A model generated the notes under the pieces. The model was not told where the DNA came from. It saw only the letters and a list, made by a program, of their open reading frames with translations, and did no database searches. Shown here one piece after another: positions 1 through 7,770 of a stretch of 37,778 bases of DNA (the stretch's first letter is position 1; every line of letters begins with the position of its first letter). The stretch lies in NCBI RefSeq assembly GCF_000772965.1, contig NZ_JPVQ01000035.1:1-37778 (forward strand), given 5' to 3'. The position numbers and the translations under genes are program-made. The DNA is from Ureibacillus massiliensis 4400831 = CIP 108448 = CCUG 49529. GTDB taxonomy: Bacteria > Bacillota > Bacilli > Bacillales_A > Planococcaceae.

Positions 1-1
1 T

Positions 2-58
2 TGGGCGAAGGCCAAGCTTTTACAAAAAGTGATTTATGAAATTGATTCACTTGAATAA
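2..58 (+). CDS. C-terminal end of an unidentified protein (partial)
   Basis: The first bases read as an open frame of 18 codons (WAKAKLLQKVIYEIDSLE) that runs in from outside the window and stops with TAA at 56-58. The frame is believable because a strong intrinsic terminator begins directly after the stop codon. The fragment is charged and probably helical. It is too short to assign to a family. Confidence 0.5.
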   Translation, partial: WAKAKLLQKVIYEIDSLE

Positions 59-96
59 AACCCTAAATATCTTCCTAATAGATATTTAGGGTTTTC
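57..96 (+). terminator. intrinsic terminator after the partial gene
   Basis: A perfect 11-bp inverted repeat (61-71 with 81-91), loop 72-80, is flanked by A residues upstream and a short T run downstream. It should end transcription of the gene entering from the left. Because of the A/T flanks it could also work in the opposite direction. Confidence 0.8.
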
Positions 97-547
97 AATA
101 TTATATACGTCCGTTCGCTGTTCTGTTCGTGATAATCAGAAATAGAAAACAATCGTTGAAACCATCATTCGAAATCAAACGATTAATATCCTTCTACGAT
201 TTAAAACTCTAGGAAGGCAACCCATATAAAATAGTTACTTATCGCTTGTGCTGTAAGCTGACTAGGAAATGATATTTTCATTCCCCCTAAAAAGCATTAT
301 GTTAATCATAAAATTTATAACCATGTAATGTGTAAAAATTTGCACTTCAATTCTTCACAATCTCACCTTAACACTAACATAAATATCCATTTTTTAAAAT
401 TTATTGTTCAATTAAATGGCCCAATTCCTGAATATAGATAGCAAGACTCCTTATAAACCACAGATTTTTCATGATCAGTTCTTTTTCTAAAAAAGGATAA
501 ATAAATTTTAGAAGACCTAGTATAAATTAACACTAGGTTCTTTCAAT
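97..547. other. gene-poor stretch, probably decayed sequence
   Basis: No intact gene is visible over about 450 bases. On the minus strand a short frame opens at about 526 and ends with TAA at 401-403; it contains an ATG at 470-472 and ends in IYIQELGHLIEQ, which looks protein-like. A small inverted repeat (516-521 with 532-537) separates it from the response-regulator fragment at 548-718. The stretch may be the eroded remainder of a two-component or other gene, but no homology can be named by eye. Confidence 0.3.
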
Positions 548-718
548 CTATAATAATAACTTTGATAATATGTGATAATAAGCGCCCTTTTGAAAATCCT
601 CTAAGCCTTCTAAACCTGATGTTGCCCATGTAACTTCGTAGCCATCTCGTAAGAATGTATCTCGTACAACGCGTGCAATACCAGCATCATCCTCAACAAC
701 CAATATTTTCGCTTTCAT
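548..718 (-). pseudogene. response regulator, truncated N-terminal receiver fragment
   Basis: The start MKAKILVVEDDAGIARVVRD and the stretch up to about residue 46 (GYEVTWATSGLEGLEDFQKGAY) are a typical receiver domain of an OmpR-type response regulator, including the acidic pair in VVEDD. The frame then leaves the family pattern and stops after about ten unrelated residues, just before the strand that would carry the phosphoacceptor Asp. The DNA-binding domain is missing; the family is usually about 220-240 residues. The ATG at 718 has a good ribosome site (AGGGGG) seven bases upstream, so the 5' end is intact and the break is a deletion or rearrangement downstream. An in-frame ATG lies at 739 but the ribosome site favours 718. 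It cannot act as a normal regulator. Confidence 0.8.
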
Positions 719-1015
719 ATCCCTGCCCCCTGTTATCAATGTATCATCTAAACTTTTTATATTTTGAAACTTTATAAATTCTTTATTTTTACTATTCTCG
801 GAAAAATTTCTTCCACTTTATATATCGAATAATGCGGAAACAAAAAAATGCTTTTATATATTTAGCAAGACAAATCGTAAGCTATCATTAGGGTATCATA
901 TATTAATTGTTTTAATGAGGAGTGTAATGTGACTTATCTATTCAAGCTTGCGGTATGCTTTTAAAGATAGATTCATTGCTACTTTTCAATAGGAGAGGAA
1001 AATTCGTGGTATATA

Positions 1016-1064
1016 AAAAGGAGAACCTCAGAAAGCCTTAAAAACTTCCCCGAGATTCTCCTTT
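1016..1064 (-). terminator. terminator of the xpt-pbuX operon
   Basis: AAAAGGAGAA-CCTC (1016-1029) pairs with GAG-ATTCTCCTTT (1052-1064), just past the pbuX stop codon. Read on the minus strand the hairpin is followed by a T-rich tail. Confidence 0.75.
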
Positions 1065-1068
1065 ACTT

Positions 1069-2370
1069 TTATTCTGCTTCTATTGGCTTTGCATGCATGG
1101 AATCAACCTTTTTCGGTCCAATCATGTTAAATAAGATATTTAAAACGATAGCCGTTACTGATCCACAAACAATACCATTTGAAGTTAAGACGGATAACCC
1201 TTCTGGCAATACTGCAAAAATTTCTGGGACAAATACTACCCCCGCACCTAAACCAACTGCTATTGCAGCAATCATTGCATTATCAGGAGAACGCATGATT
1301 TCGGGTGCTAACATTGTAATCCCTTGTGTCACTACCATACCGAACATTGCAAGCATAGCTCCACCTAGGACGGCTGTTGGGATAACGGTTGTTAAAGCCG
1401 CCACTTTTGGTAAGAAGCCTAGCACTACTAATAAGGATCCTGTAACAAAGATAATTCTACGTTCTTTAACACCTGTCATTTTTAATAGCCCTACGTTTTG
1501 AGAAAACGTTGTGTAAGGGAATGCATTAAAAATCCCACCGATAATAGAAGCTAAACCTTCTGAGCGATATCCACGAGATAAATCCTTCGATTCTATTGGT
1601 TGCTTCGTTATATCGCTTAACGCATAGTAAACACCAGAAGATTCAACTAACGATACCATTGCAACTAGTGTCATCGTAATGATTGCACCCACATCAAATG
1701 TAGGTGTACCAAAATAGAATGGTTGAACCATATGTACCCAATGAGCTTCTACAACAGGCGTAAAATCAATTTTACCTAAAAATGCTGCAACAACCGTTCC
1801 TAATACTAGTCCTAGTAAAATAGAGATTGCACGAATAAATCCTGTAGTAAAGCGGTAGATTAATAGAATAATTAATAATGTAATCATTGCTAGTCCAATA
1901 TTCGAAGCAGAACCAAAATCTGGGACATCTTGTCCGCCGCCCATATTATTAATTGCAACGGGAATAAGGGAGATCCCAATAATTGTTACAACAGATCCCG
2001 TTACAATTGGAGGGAAGAACTTTACTAACTTACCGAAAATTCCCGATATTAAAACAACAATAATACCAGAGGCAATAATAGCTCCATAAATTGCACCGAT
2101 ACCTTTATCCGTTCCGATACCTATAATAGGAAATACTGCCGTAAAGGTACATCCTAATACAACCGGTAACCCGATACCGAAAAATTTGCCCCTCATGACT
2201 TGTAAAAGTGTCGCTATCCCACACATTAAAATATCAATAGCAACTAGATAGGTCATTTGTTCAGAAGTGAAACCTAAAGCTCCACCAATAATAATGGGAA
2301 CTAATATTGCTCCTGCATACATTGCGAGTAAATGCTGTATACCAAGCGTAAAAGCTTTTGCCTTATTCAT
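1069..2370 (-). CDS. pbuX: xanthine permease (NCS2 family)
   Basis: This 433-residue protein is a very hydrophobic multi-pass membrane protein of the nucleobase:cation symporter-2 family. Recognisable parts are the N-terminal GIQHLLAMYAGAILVPIIIG, the segment FGIGLPVVLGCTFTAVFPII in the first half, the SLVESSGVYYALSDIT region at about residues 240-255, and the Q-N-V-G-L family motif at about residue 290 (FSQNVGLLKMTGV). The family imports uracil, uric acid or xanthine. Its place 35 bases downstream of xpt, under the same guanine-type riboswitch, argues for xanthine. The ATG at 2370 has CGGAGG nine bases upstream. The C-terminus is hydrophilic. Function is highly likely; the exact purine is inferred from the operon. 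Confidence 0.93.
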   Translation of the reverse strand: MNKAKAFTLGIQHLLAMYAGAILVPIIIGGALGFTSEQMTYLVAIDILMCGIATLLQVMRGKFFGIGLPVVLGCTFTAVFPIIGIGTDKGIGAIYGAIIASGIIVVLISGIFGKLVKFFPPIVTGSVVTIIGISLIPVAINNMGGGQDVPDFGSASNIGLAMITLLIILLIYRFTTGFIRAISILLGLVLGTVVAAFLGKIDFTPVVEAHWVHMVQPFYFGTPTFDVGAIITMTLVAMVSLVESSGVYYALSDITKQPIESKDLSRGYRSEGLASIIGGIFNAFPYTTFSQNVGLLKMTGVKERRIIFVTGSLLVVLGFLPKVAALTTVIPTAVLGGAMLAMFGMVVTQGITMLAPEIMRSPDNAMIAAIAVGLGAGVVFVPEIFAVLPEGLSVLTSNGIVCGSVTAIVLNILFNMIGPKKVDSMHAKPIEAE

Positions 2371-2405
2371 CGAATTAATCCTCCGATTTTGGTTTAGTTA
2401 TTTTA

Positions 2406-2993
<588 letters not shown>

Positions 2994-3006
2994 CTAATTT
3001 TTGTAT

Positions 3007-3053
3007 AAAAAAACCGAAAAACTTATTTCTCTATGAGGAAACAAGTCTTTCGG
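3007..3053 (-). terminator. riboswitch-controlled terminator in the xpt leader
   Basis: On the minus strand a 16-bp stem (3038-3053 with 3014-3029, all paired apart from G-U wobbles) has an 8-base loop (3030-3037) and is followed by seven T residues (3013-3007). The loop and left arm hold the sequence CTCATAG, complementary to the 3' strand of the aptamer P1 helix. This is the expression platform of an OFF switch. Confidence 0.9.
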
Positions 3054-3105
3054 ATAGATTAATTGAAAGTTAATAGACACGCACATATGCTGTCTAAATT
3101 TGTCT

Positions 3106-3172
3106 CTCATAGTCGACATATTTACGGTTAGTCGGTAGAAACTTGCGAGCCATATTCCCGCTATTATATGAG
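3106..3172 (-). ncRNA. purine riboswitch aptamer, guanine/xanthine class
   Basis: Read on the minus strand the conserved core is clear: P1 strand CTCATA, then TATAATAGCGGGAATATGGC, GTTTCTACC, CCGTAAA, and CGACTATGAG closing P1 (CTCATA at 3167-3172 pairs with TATGAG at 3106-3111). The specificity base in the J3/1 segment GACTATG is C, as in guanine/hypoxanthine/xanthine-sensing members; adenine switches have T there. Ligand binding stabilises P1 and lets the downstream terminator form; without ligand the 3' P1 strand is free to pair with the terminator. It sits about 130 bases upstream of the xpt start. Confidence 0.96.
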
Positions 3173-3274
3173 TATAGTATTCAGTTTTATTGTTAAGATT
3201 TTGTTAAGAACGTTATCATTATAAACACGTATTATGTCGAATGCAACGAAATATTTTACATTTAAATCTTTCGA

Positions 3275-3287
3275 ATTATTCGGAATT
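3275..3287 (-). promoter_or_regulatory. possible PurR box upstream of xpt
   Basis: The minus strand reads AATTCCGAATAAT, which fits the Bacillus PurBox consensus (A-W-W-W-CCGAAC-W-W-T) at 12 of 13 positions. A second, properly spaced inverted half-box is not convincing. PurR control of xpt-pbuX is known in Bacillus, so the context is right, but the match could be chance in AT-rich DNA. Confidence 0.3.
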
Positions 3288-3327
3288 TAGCATCATTACA
3301 CAAGATTCAAACATAAAACGTTCGTTT

Positions 3328-4014
3328 TTACCCGATAATAGTATCAATATTTACTTTTAATTGCTCGAATTTTGAACCGTTTTTATTAAAATAAGACATA
3401 CTTCGACAAGCTAACACCTTACATACATTTCCATTACTTAAAGTCAGTTCTGCAAAGATCCCTTGATTTTCAATTTCTTGAATTGGTAATGAAAAATCAG
3501 TTTTATAGTGCAATTGTTCTGAAAAAGCGTCTGTAAACTCTTTTAATGTTTTAGTGCCTTGCAAAATAATTAATGGTGAAGAAAATTCCTCCACTACTTC
3601 ACGAAAAATCCGCTCGCCCTTTACGATCAATGGATTTTTCAACCCCTTCATCTTTTTAAGCGTGTTAGCATCTTCTGCAATATAACAATTAACATTCGAA
3701 ATAATCACATCTTCGTTATATCGTTCCTTCATATACTTCACAAAATTTTGTACACCTTTATACTCACGAGAAACCTCTTTTAATCTGGATTCATTCAATT
3801 CATCGAAAAGCTCCCCATCCACTAAGGAATCTGCATATATTCTTGGATTATCTAGCTCTCTTTCCATCAGAGGCTCGGGAGTTATTCCAACGATAAGTAC
3901 CTTTGATTTATACGGATTCCCATTTACTTGAAAAGGTCGGAAAACGATTTCGCCGGTATATTCATCTATAATCCAATTGTGCATTTTTTTATAAAATCCT
4001 ACTGAAACAGTCAT
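3328..4014 (-). CDS. unknown protein, possibly uracil-DNA-glycosylase-fold
   Basis: I do not recognise this cytoplasmic protein of about 228 residues. It alternates predicted strands and helices: KSKVLIVGITPEP (around residue 40), DVIISNVNCY (around 105) and SPLIILQGTKTLKEF (around 150). A GITPEP turn after a first strand, followed later by a buried strand ending in a small polar loop, loosely recalls the uracil-DNA glycosylase superfamily, but the catalytic motifs of that family are not evident, so no enzyme activity is claimed. An upstream ATG at 4026 directly abuts AAAAGG with no spacing; the ATG at 4014 sits 12 bases after AAAAGG and is the better start. It is a single gene with no partner. 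Confidence 0.6.
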   Translation of the reverse strand: MTVSVGFYKKMHNWIIDEYTGEIVFRPFQVNGNPYKSKVLIVGITPEPLMERELDNPRIYADSLVDGELFDELNESRLKEVSREYKGVQNFVKYMKERYNEDVIISNVNCYIAEDANTLKKMKGLKNPLIVKGERIFREVVEEFSSPLIILQGTKTLKEFTDAFSEQLHYKTDFSLPIQEIENQGIFAELTLSNGNVCKVLACRSMSYFNKNGSKFEQLKVNIDTIIG

Positions 4015-4203
4015 TTGTAGCGTCATCCTTTTCTTTTCAATCTTATTAACTATTTTTCTTTACATTTTCTTGTAATATATCTTTAATGAATTTTAATGTT
4101 GTGGGCTTTTTTATCATTATTCTTTTTGACTGTAGGACAAATGTCCATTAATTCATTATAACAATTTCTCTTTCACCTTAATATATTTGCACTTGAAAAT
4201 ATC

Positions 4204-4231
4204 TTTACACTTTTAAATTTATTGGTACACT
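4204..4231 (+). promoter_or_regulatory. sigma-A-type promoter of the MFS transporter gene
   Basis: TTTACA (4204-4209) and TACACT (4226-4231) are separated by 16 bases, 29 bases upstream of the ATG. The ribosome site GAGGAGG (4246-4252) lies 7 bases before the start codon. Confidence 0.55.
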
Positions 4232-4259
4232 ATGTTTACTGACATGAGGAGGTTAACAT

Positions 4260-5474
4260 ATGACCACAAATCAGATGACAAAACCGAGTAAAAAAATTCA
4301 TATAACCTCGACCACTATTCTATTTGTTATTGCGATCTGTGTTTTTGCAACAACATTAAGAACTCCCATCACTGGGGTAGGTCCGATTATTTCTTATATT
4401 CGTGAAGGATTACAAATTTCTAATGTATTAGCAGGCTTTTTAACAACTTTGCCTTTACTATCGTTTGCAATGATCTCTCCCTTTGCTCCAAGGGTTGCTA
4501 AAAGAGTTGGGATGGAGCTGACTTTATTTTTATCTTTAATAATCATCGCTATTGGGATTGTAATCCGTTCCCTTGGCACTACACCTACGCTAATTCTCGG
4601 AACTATTTTAATTGGAATTGCGATTTCCTTTGGGAATGTATTAATGCAAAGCTTTTTCAAGTTGAAATTTCCGTATCATATCGGTATATTGACTGGTCTT
4701 TATACTGTTTCGATGAATATTTCTGCCGGTTTATCGCTAGGTATAAGTCAACCGATTGCAGAAAAGACCTCTTTTGGATGGCAAGGTGCACTTGGTTTTT
4801 CAATACTTTTAACAATCATTGCAATTCTTGTTTGGATTCCGTTATTACGTGGAGAAAAAATTGATTTAAGCTCATTAAATAACAATCATGTTTATAAAGA
4901 AGATAAAAAAATGTGGAAATCGCCTTTAGCATGGGCAATTGCTATCTCTATGGGGATGCAGTCTCTATTATTCTATTGTTCTACTGCTTGGTTACCAGAG
5001 ATTCTCATTTCACAAGGACTTTCTGCAGAAAATGCAGGCTGGATGACATCTATTATGCAATATGCTCAAATTCCAATGACTTTTTTAGTACCTATTATTG
5101 CTGAAAAATTCTCATCTCAACGACCAATCGTATTTGTCTTTACCTTTTTCTATTTAGTTTCTTTTATAGGCATTTACAATGAATGGACAGATTACGTTAT
5201 TATTTGGATGGTTTGTCTTGGGCTTGCAGGGGGTGCGTCCTTTGGAGCGATACTTATGTTCTTCACGTTACGTACTAAAACAGCATATGAAGCGGCTCAA
5301 ATATCTGGTTTTGCACAATCTGTAGGGTACTTACTCGCTTCAGCAGGACCCGTTCTATTTGGCTATTTTCATGATACTTCTGGAAGCTGGTCACAATCGA
5401 ATCTATTGTTTATTATCGTTACAATCATTCTTTTCACAACAGCCTTCATAAGTGCAAAAAATCGATATGTATAA
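4260..5474 (+). CDS. MFS transporter, CynX/NimT-like
   Basis: This 404-residue integral membrane protein has about 12 predicted membrane segments. The N-terminal stretch (TTLRTPITGVGPIISYIREGL, residues about 31-50) and the following LAGFLTTLPLLSFAMISPFAP are characteristic of the CynX/NimT (cyanate/nitroimidazole) branch of the major facilitator superfamily. The segment RVAKRVGMEL after the second helix corresponds to the family loop 2-3 motif. Substrates of the Bacillus members are poorly known, so none is assigned. The ATG at 4260 is preceded by a near-consensus ribosome site and a promoter. The gene appears to be transcribed on its own; the next gene has its own -10 element. Confidence 0.85.
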   Translation: MTTNQMTKPSKKIHITSTTILFVIAICVFATTLRTPITGVGPIISYIREGLQISNVLAGFLTTLPLLSFAMISPFAPRVAKRVGMELTLFLSLIIIAIGIVIRSLGTTPTLILGTILIGIAISFGNVLMQSFFKLKFPYHIGILTGLYTVSMNISAGLSLGISQPIAEKTSFGWQGALGFSILLTIIAILVWIPLLRGEKIDLSSLNNNHVYKEDKKMWKSPLAWAIAISMGMQSLLFYCSTAWLPEILISQGLSAENAGWMTSIMQYAQIPMTFLVPIIAEKFSSQRPIVFVFTFFYLVSFIGIYNEWTDYVIIWMVCLGLAGGASFGAILMFFTLRTKTAYEAAQISGFAQSVGYLLASAGPVLFGYFHDTSGSWSQSNLLFIIVTIILFTTAFISAKNRYV

Positions 5475-5499
5475 CATGCAAACATATGTGCCTGTTTTA

Positions 5500-5508
5500 T
5501 GCTACAAT
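5500..5508 (+). promoter_or_regulatory. extended -10 promoter element before the Mrr-like gene
   Basis: TGCTACAAT, an extended -10, ends 35 bases before the TTG start. No good -35 hexamer is seen, as is common for extended -10 promoters. Confidence 0.4.
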
Positions 5509-5543
5509 ATTGGTAGCTTACTTATTTAAAGGAGTTACTCATA

Positions 5544-6095
5544 TTGCAGAAAAGGAAAGAAAAAAAGAAAAAACGCATCCGTCTCTTTCCAATAATGATC
5601 ATTTTGATAGGTTCAGTAGGGTGGTACTATACACAAACCATTGAAGGTACCCTTTTTACTGTCATTGGATTTTCCTTTTTACTTCTTATCTTTAAACTTT
5701 GGAGAGGTACAAGTAATTATAGAAGGTTAAAAAGAGCCGGAATTAAAGAGATCGACGAGATGTCTGGGGAAGAATTTGAACAATTTTTAGGTTTTCTTTT
5801 TGAAAAACGAGGTTTCAAAGTTTCCTATACAAAGGCTTCTGGTGACTACGGTGCAGATTTAATTTTGAAGGATCGAGATGATGTCATTGCAGTGCAAGCA
5901 AAACGTTATTCAGGAACAGTTGGTGTAAAAGCGGTGCAAGAAATCATTGGTGCTTTAAAAATGTACGAGGCGACGCAAGGCTGGGTCGTGACAAATAGCT
6001 ATTTCACTAAACAGGCTGAAAAACTTGCCGAGTCAAATGAAGTCTACTTAATCGACCGGGATGAACTTATCGATATGATTTTGAAGAAACGATAA
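5544..6095 (+). CDS. membrane-anchored Mrr-type restriction endonuclease-like protein
   Basis: This 183-residue protein has a very basic N-terminus (MQKRKEKKKKRIR), two closely spaced hydrophobic segments (about 14-29 and 35-51), then a Mrr_cat-type nuclease domain (about 70-183). The PD-(D/E)xK-like active site is visible: Glu77 in MSGEEFEQ, Asp105 in GDYGADLIL, and Gln118-Ala-Lys120 in VIAVQAKRY, followed by the family helix VGVKAVQEIIGALKMY. It is predicted to present a DNA-cleaving domain on the cytoplasmic face of the membrane. Translation starts at TTG (5544-5546), with AAAGGAG nine bases upstream. No methylase or specificity subunit is nearby, so a classical restriction system is unlikely; roles in DNA uptake, repair or defence against foreign DNA are possible. 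The domain call is firm; the role is not known. Confidence 0.85.
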   Translation: MQKRKEKKKKRIRLFPIMIILIGSVGWYYTQTIEGTLFTVIGFSFLLLIFKLWRGTSNYRRLKRAGIKEIDEMSGEEFEQFLGFLFEKRGFKVSYTKASGDYGADLILKDRDDVIAVQAKRYSGTVGVKAVQEIIGALKMYEATQGWVVTNSYFTKQAEKLAESNEVYLIDRDELIDMILKKR

Positions 6096-6100
6096 TATGA

Positions 6101-6135
6101 ACAAGGGGCTATCTCTTAAAGAGATAGCCCCTTGT
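6101..6135. terminator. bidirectional terminator between convergent genes
   Basis: A perfect palindrome with 17-base arms sits between the Mrr-like gene (plus) and nos (minus). Both sides have T-rich exits, so it should serve both genes. Confidence 0.85.
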
Positions 6136-6137
6136 CT

Positions 6138-7211
6138 TTAATAAGGACTTTTTTGATAAAAGTAGTTTGGCTTTTGTATGAGGTTTTCAATGGGTTTATG
6201 GAAAATATGTGTAGTTGCTGGCGAAACAGGTGGTATTAACCACGCCCAATTACCAGTAACCTTTCGATTCGCTTCTTCTTCCTGTTGCTCAAAAAGCTTA
6301 AACTGCTGTGCTGCTGTATGATGATCTACTATACTGACTCCATCCTCTTTAAACGAATACAGGACTGCAAAATTTAACTCAACAAGAGCTCTATCCTTCC
6401 ATAACGTAATATTAGACTTTGTATCGAGCCCCATTATTTCTGCAACTGTTGGTAATAAGTTATAACGATTTACATCCGCTAAATTCCGAGCCCCAATTTC
6501 TGTCCCCATATACCAGCCATTAAAAGGCGCCCCGGTAAATTCAATCCCACCTAAACTTAGCTTCATATTTGAAACAATAGGAACCCCATACCATTTCAAA
6601 TTTAATTCAGACAATTTCTCATATTGTGGATGTCGGATAGCTACTTCAAGAACATATTTTTTAGGAATTTCAAATAAAGTAGGTGGACGGTCATCGATTT
6701 GAATTACTAACGGTAATATATCAAAAGGTGTGCCCTTACCTTTCCAGCCTAATTGCTCACATATTTTTGTAAGTTTAATTGAATCTCTGTCTCCAATTAT
6801 TCCATCCGCCGTCTCATATCCTGCATATCTGATTAACTGATAGTTCCATATCCTAACAGAATTTTCCTTAAATATTGTTATCGTAGGACGAATTTTCCCA
6901 TCATTTGATGCATATTTAATATGACGAAGAAGTGCTTCATATATGTCAGCCTCTGTTTGTAAATGACGTTCATCAAACACTTGCAACGAGTTCCAAAAGA
7001 GTCTTCCGATACAGCGATTACTATTTCTCCATGCGACTCTTGCACCAAAGGTTAACTCTTCGGTAGTTGGGTTATAGGCACCGTCTTTTGAAACTTCATC
7101 CAATCGATTGCTTAACCAACGATCAGGTAAAGCGTTTTCATTCTTATATAAAGTTAAAAATTCAATAGCTTCTTTTTGTTGTTTTTCACTCTGTTCATAT
7201 AATGGTTTCAT
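6138..7211 (-). CDS. nos: bacterial nitric oxide synthase, oxygenase domain
   Basis: This enzyme oxidises L-arginine to citrulline and NO; bacterial forms have only the haem/tetrahydropterin oxygenase domain and borrow reductases. The haem-ligating Cys is in [10 protein letters not shown] (Cys67 counted from the chosen start), and the arginine-binding Glu is in [13 protein letters not shown] (Glu238). About 357 residues matches the Bacillus proteins. An ATG at 7226 precedes the chosen one in frame, but its own codons spell the ribosome site GGAGGAA, eight bases before the ATG at 7209-7211; translation therefore almost certainly starts at MKPLYEQ. The gene is divergent from the catalase gene, with about 560 bases between the two starts. 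The assignment is secure. Confidence 0.95.
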   Translation of the reverse strand: MKPLYEQSEKQQKEAIEFLTLYKNENALPDRWLSNRLDEVSKDGAYNPTTEELTFGARVAWRNSNRCIGRLFWNSLQVFDERHLQTEADIYEALLRHIKYASNDGKIRPTITIFKENSVRIWNYQLIRYAGYETADGIIGDRDSIKLTKICEQLGWKGKGTPFDILPLVIQIDDRPPTLFEIPKKYVLEVAIRHPQYEKLSELNLKWYGVPIVSNMKLSLGGIEFTGAPFNGWYMGTEIGARNLADVNRYNLLPTVAEIMGLDTKSNITLWKDRALVELNFAVLYSFKEDGVSIVDHHTAAQQFKLFEQQEEEANRKVTGNWAWLIPPVSPATTHIFHKPIENLIQKPNYFYQKSPY

Positions 7212-7770
7212 GGTTTGTTCCTCCATAGTCCTATTTTATAGGATTGAAACATGAACTAAAATGAAATCGCGCTTCCTTAAAACATGTAAATTATATATAT
7301 GACTAAGAATAGACAAATTTACACCACCGGAAATAGTGTGAATTAAAGTTCTAGCAGCTGTTAGAAAGTCTAATTCCTTTTCAAATTTAATACTTATCTT
7401 ATATAATAATAGATATAATCTAGATTTAAAAAACAATTCTCTTATTTTCAATTAGAATACCATTTTTTCAATAAGAGTGATTTTTCTCACAGCGCAATTG
7501 GGTATTATTGTATTAAAATAAATACATAAGGCACCTTTTAAACATCAAATATTAGTCATAATTTCACCTCAGTACCGTATTCCATCCGCAAATCTTCACT
7601 GAATTTCAGCATTCCATCTACTATAAATTTAAAATTAATTAAGATAGTGTAAACCATTCGTTAAATATAAATATTTCTTAAAAAGAATAATTACAATTTA
7701 GTAGAAATTATGATGTAGTTTTGTTATACTCATTTTTGAAGAGTTTTAATTTATATTAGGAGGTACAAAC
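7212..7770. other. intergenic region between divergent nos and catalase genes
   Basis: This AT-rich stretch has no gene I can support; a 71-codon minus-strand frame at 7236-7451 has no ribosome site or family resemblance. It must hold the promoters for both genes. On the catalase side a possible -10 (TATACT, 7725-7730) and a strong ribosome site (AGGAGG, 7758-7763) are visible. Confidence 0.6.
7682..7696 (+). promoter_or_regulatory. possible PerR box upstream of the catalase gene
   Basis: AAAGAAT-A-ATTACAA matches the PerR palindrome (TTATAAT-N-ATTATAA) at 10 of 14 positions and lies about 30 bases upstream of the likely -10. Peroxide-dependent derepression by PerR is the rule for the vegetative catalase of Bacillus, but the local AT richness makes a chance match possible. 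Confidence 0.35.

Noticed and set aside
895-1054. Tiny plus-strand frames with ribosome-site-like AGGAG before pbuX's terminator
   Set aside because: Frames of 11-12 codons with GTG starts and no adjacent plus-strand gene that they could lead; most likely chance.
7236-7451. 71-codon minus-strand frame upstream of nos
   Set aside because: No ribosome site, no family resemblance, and it occupies the region needed for promoters of two divergent genes.
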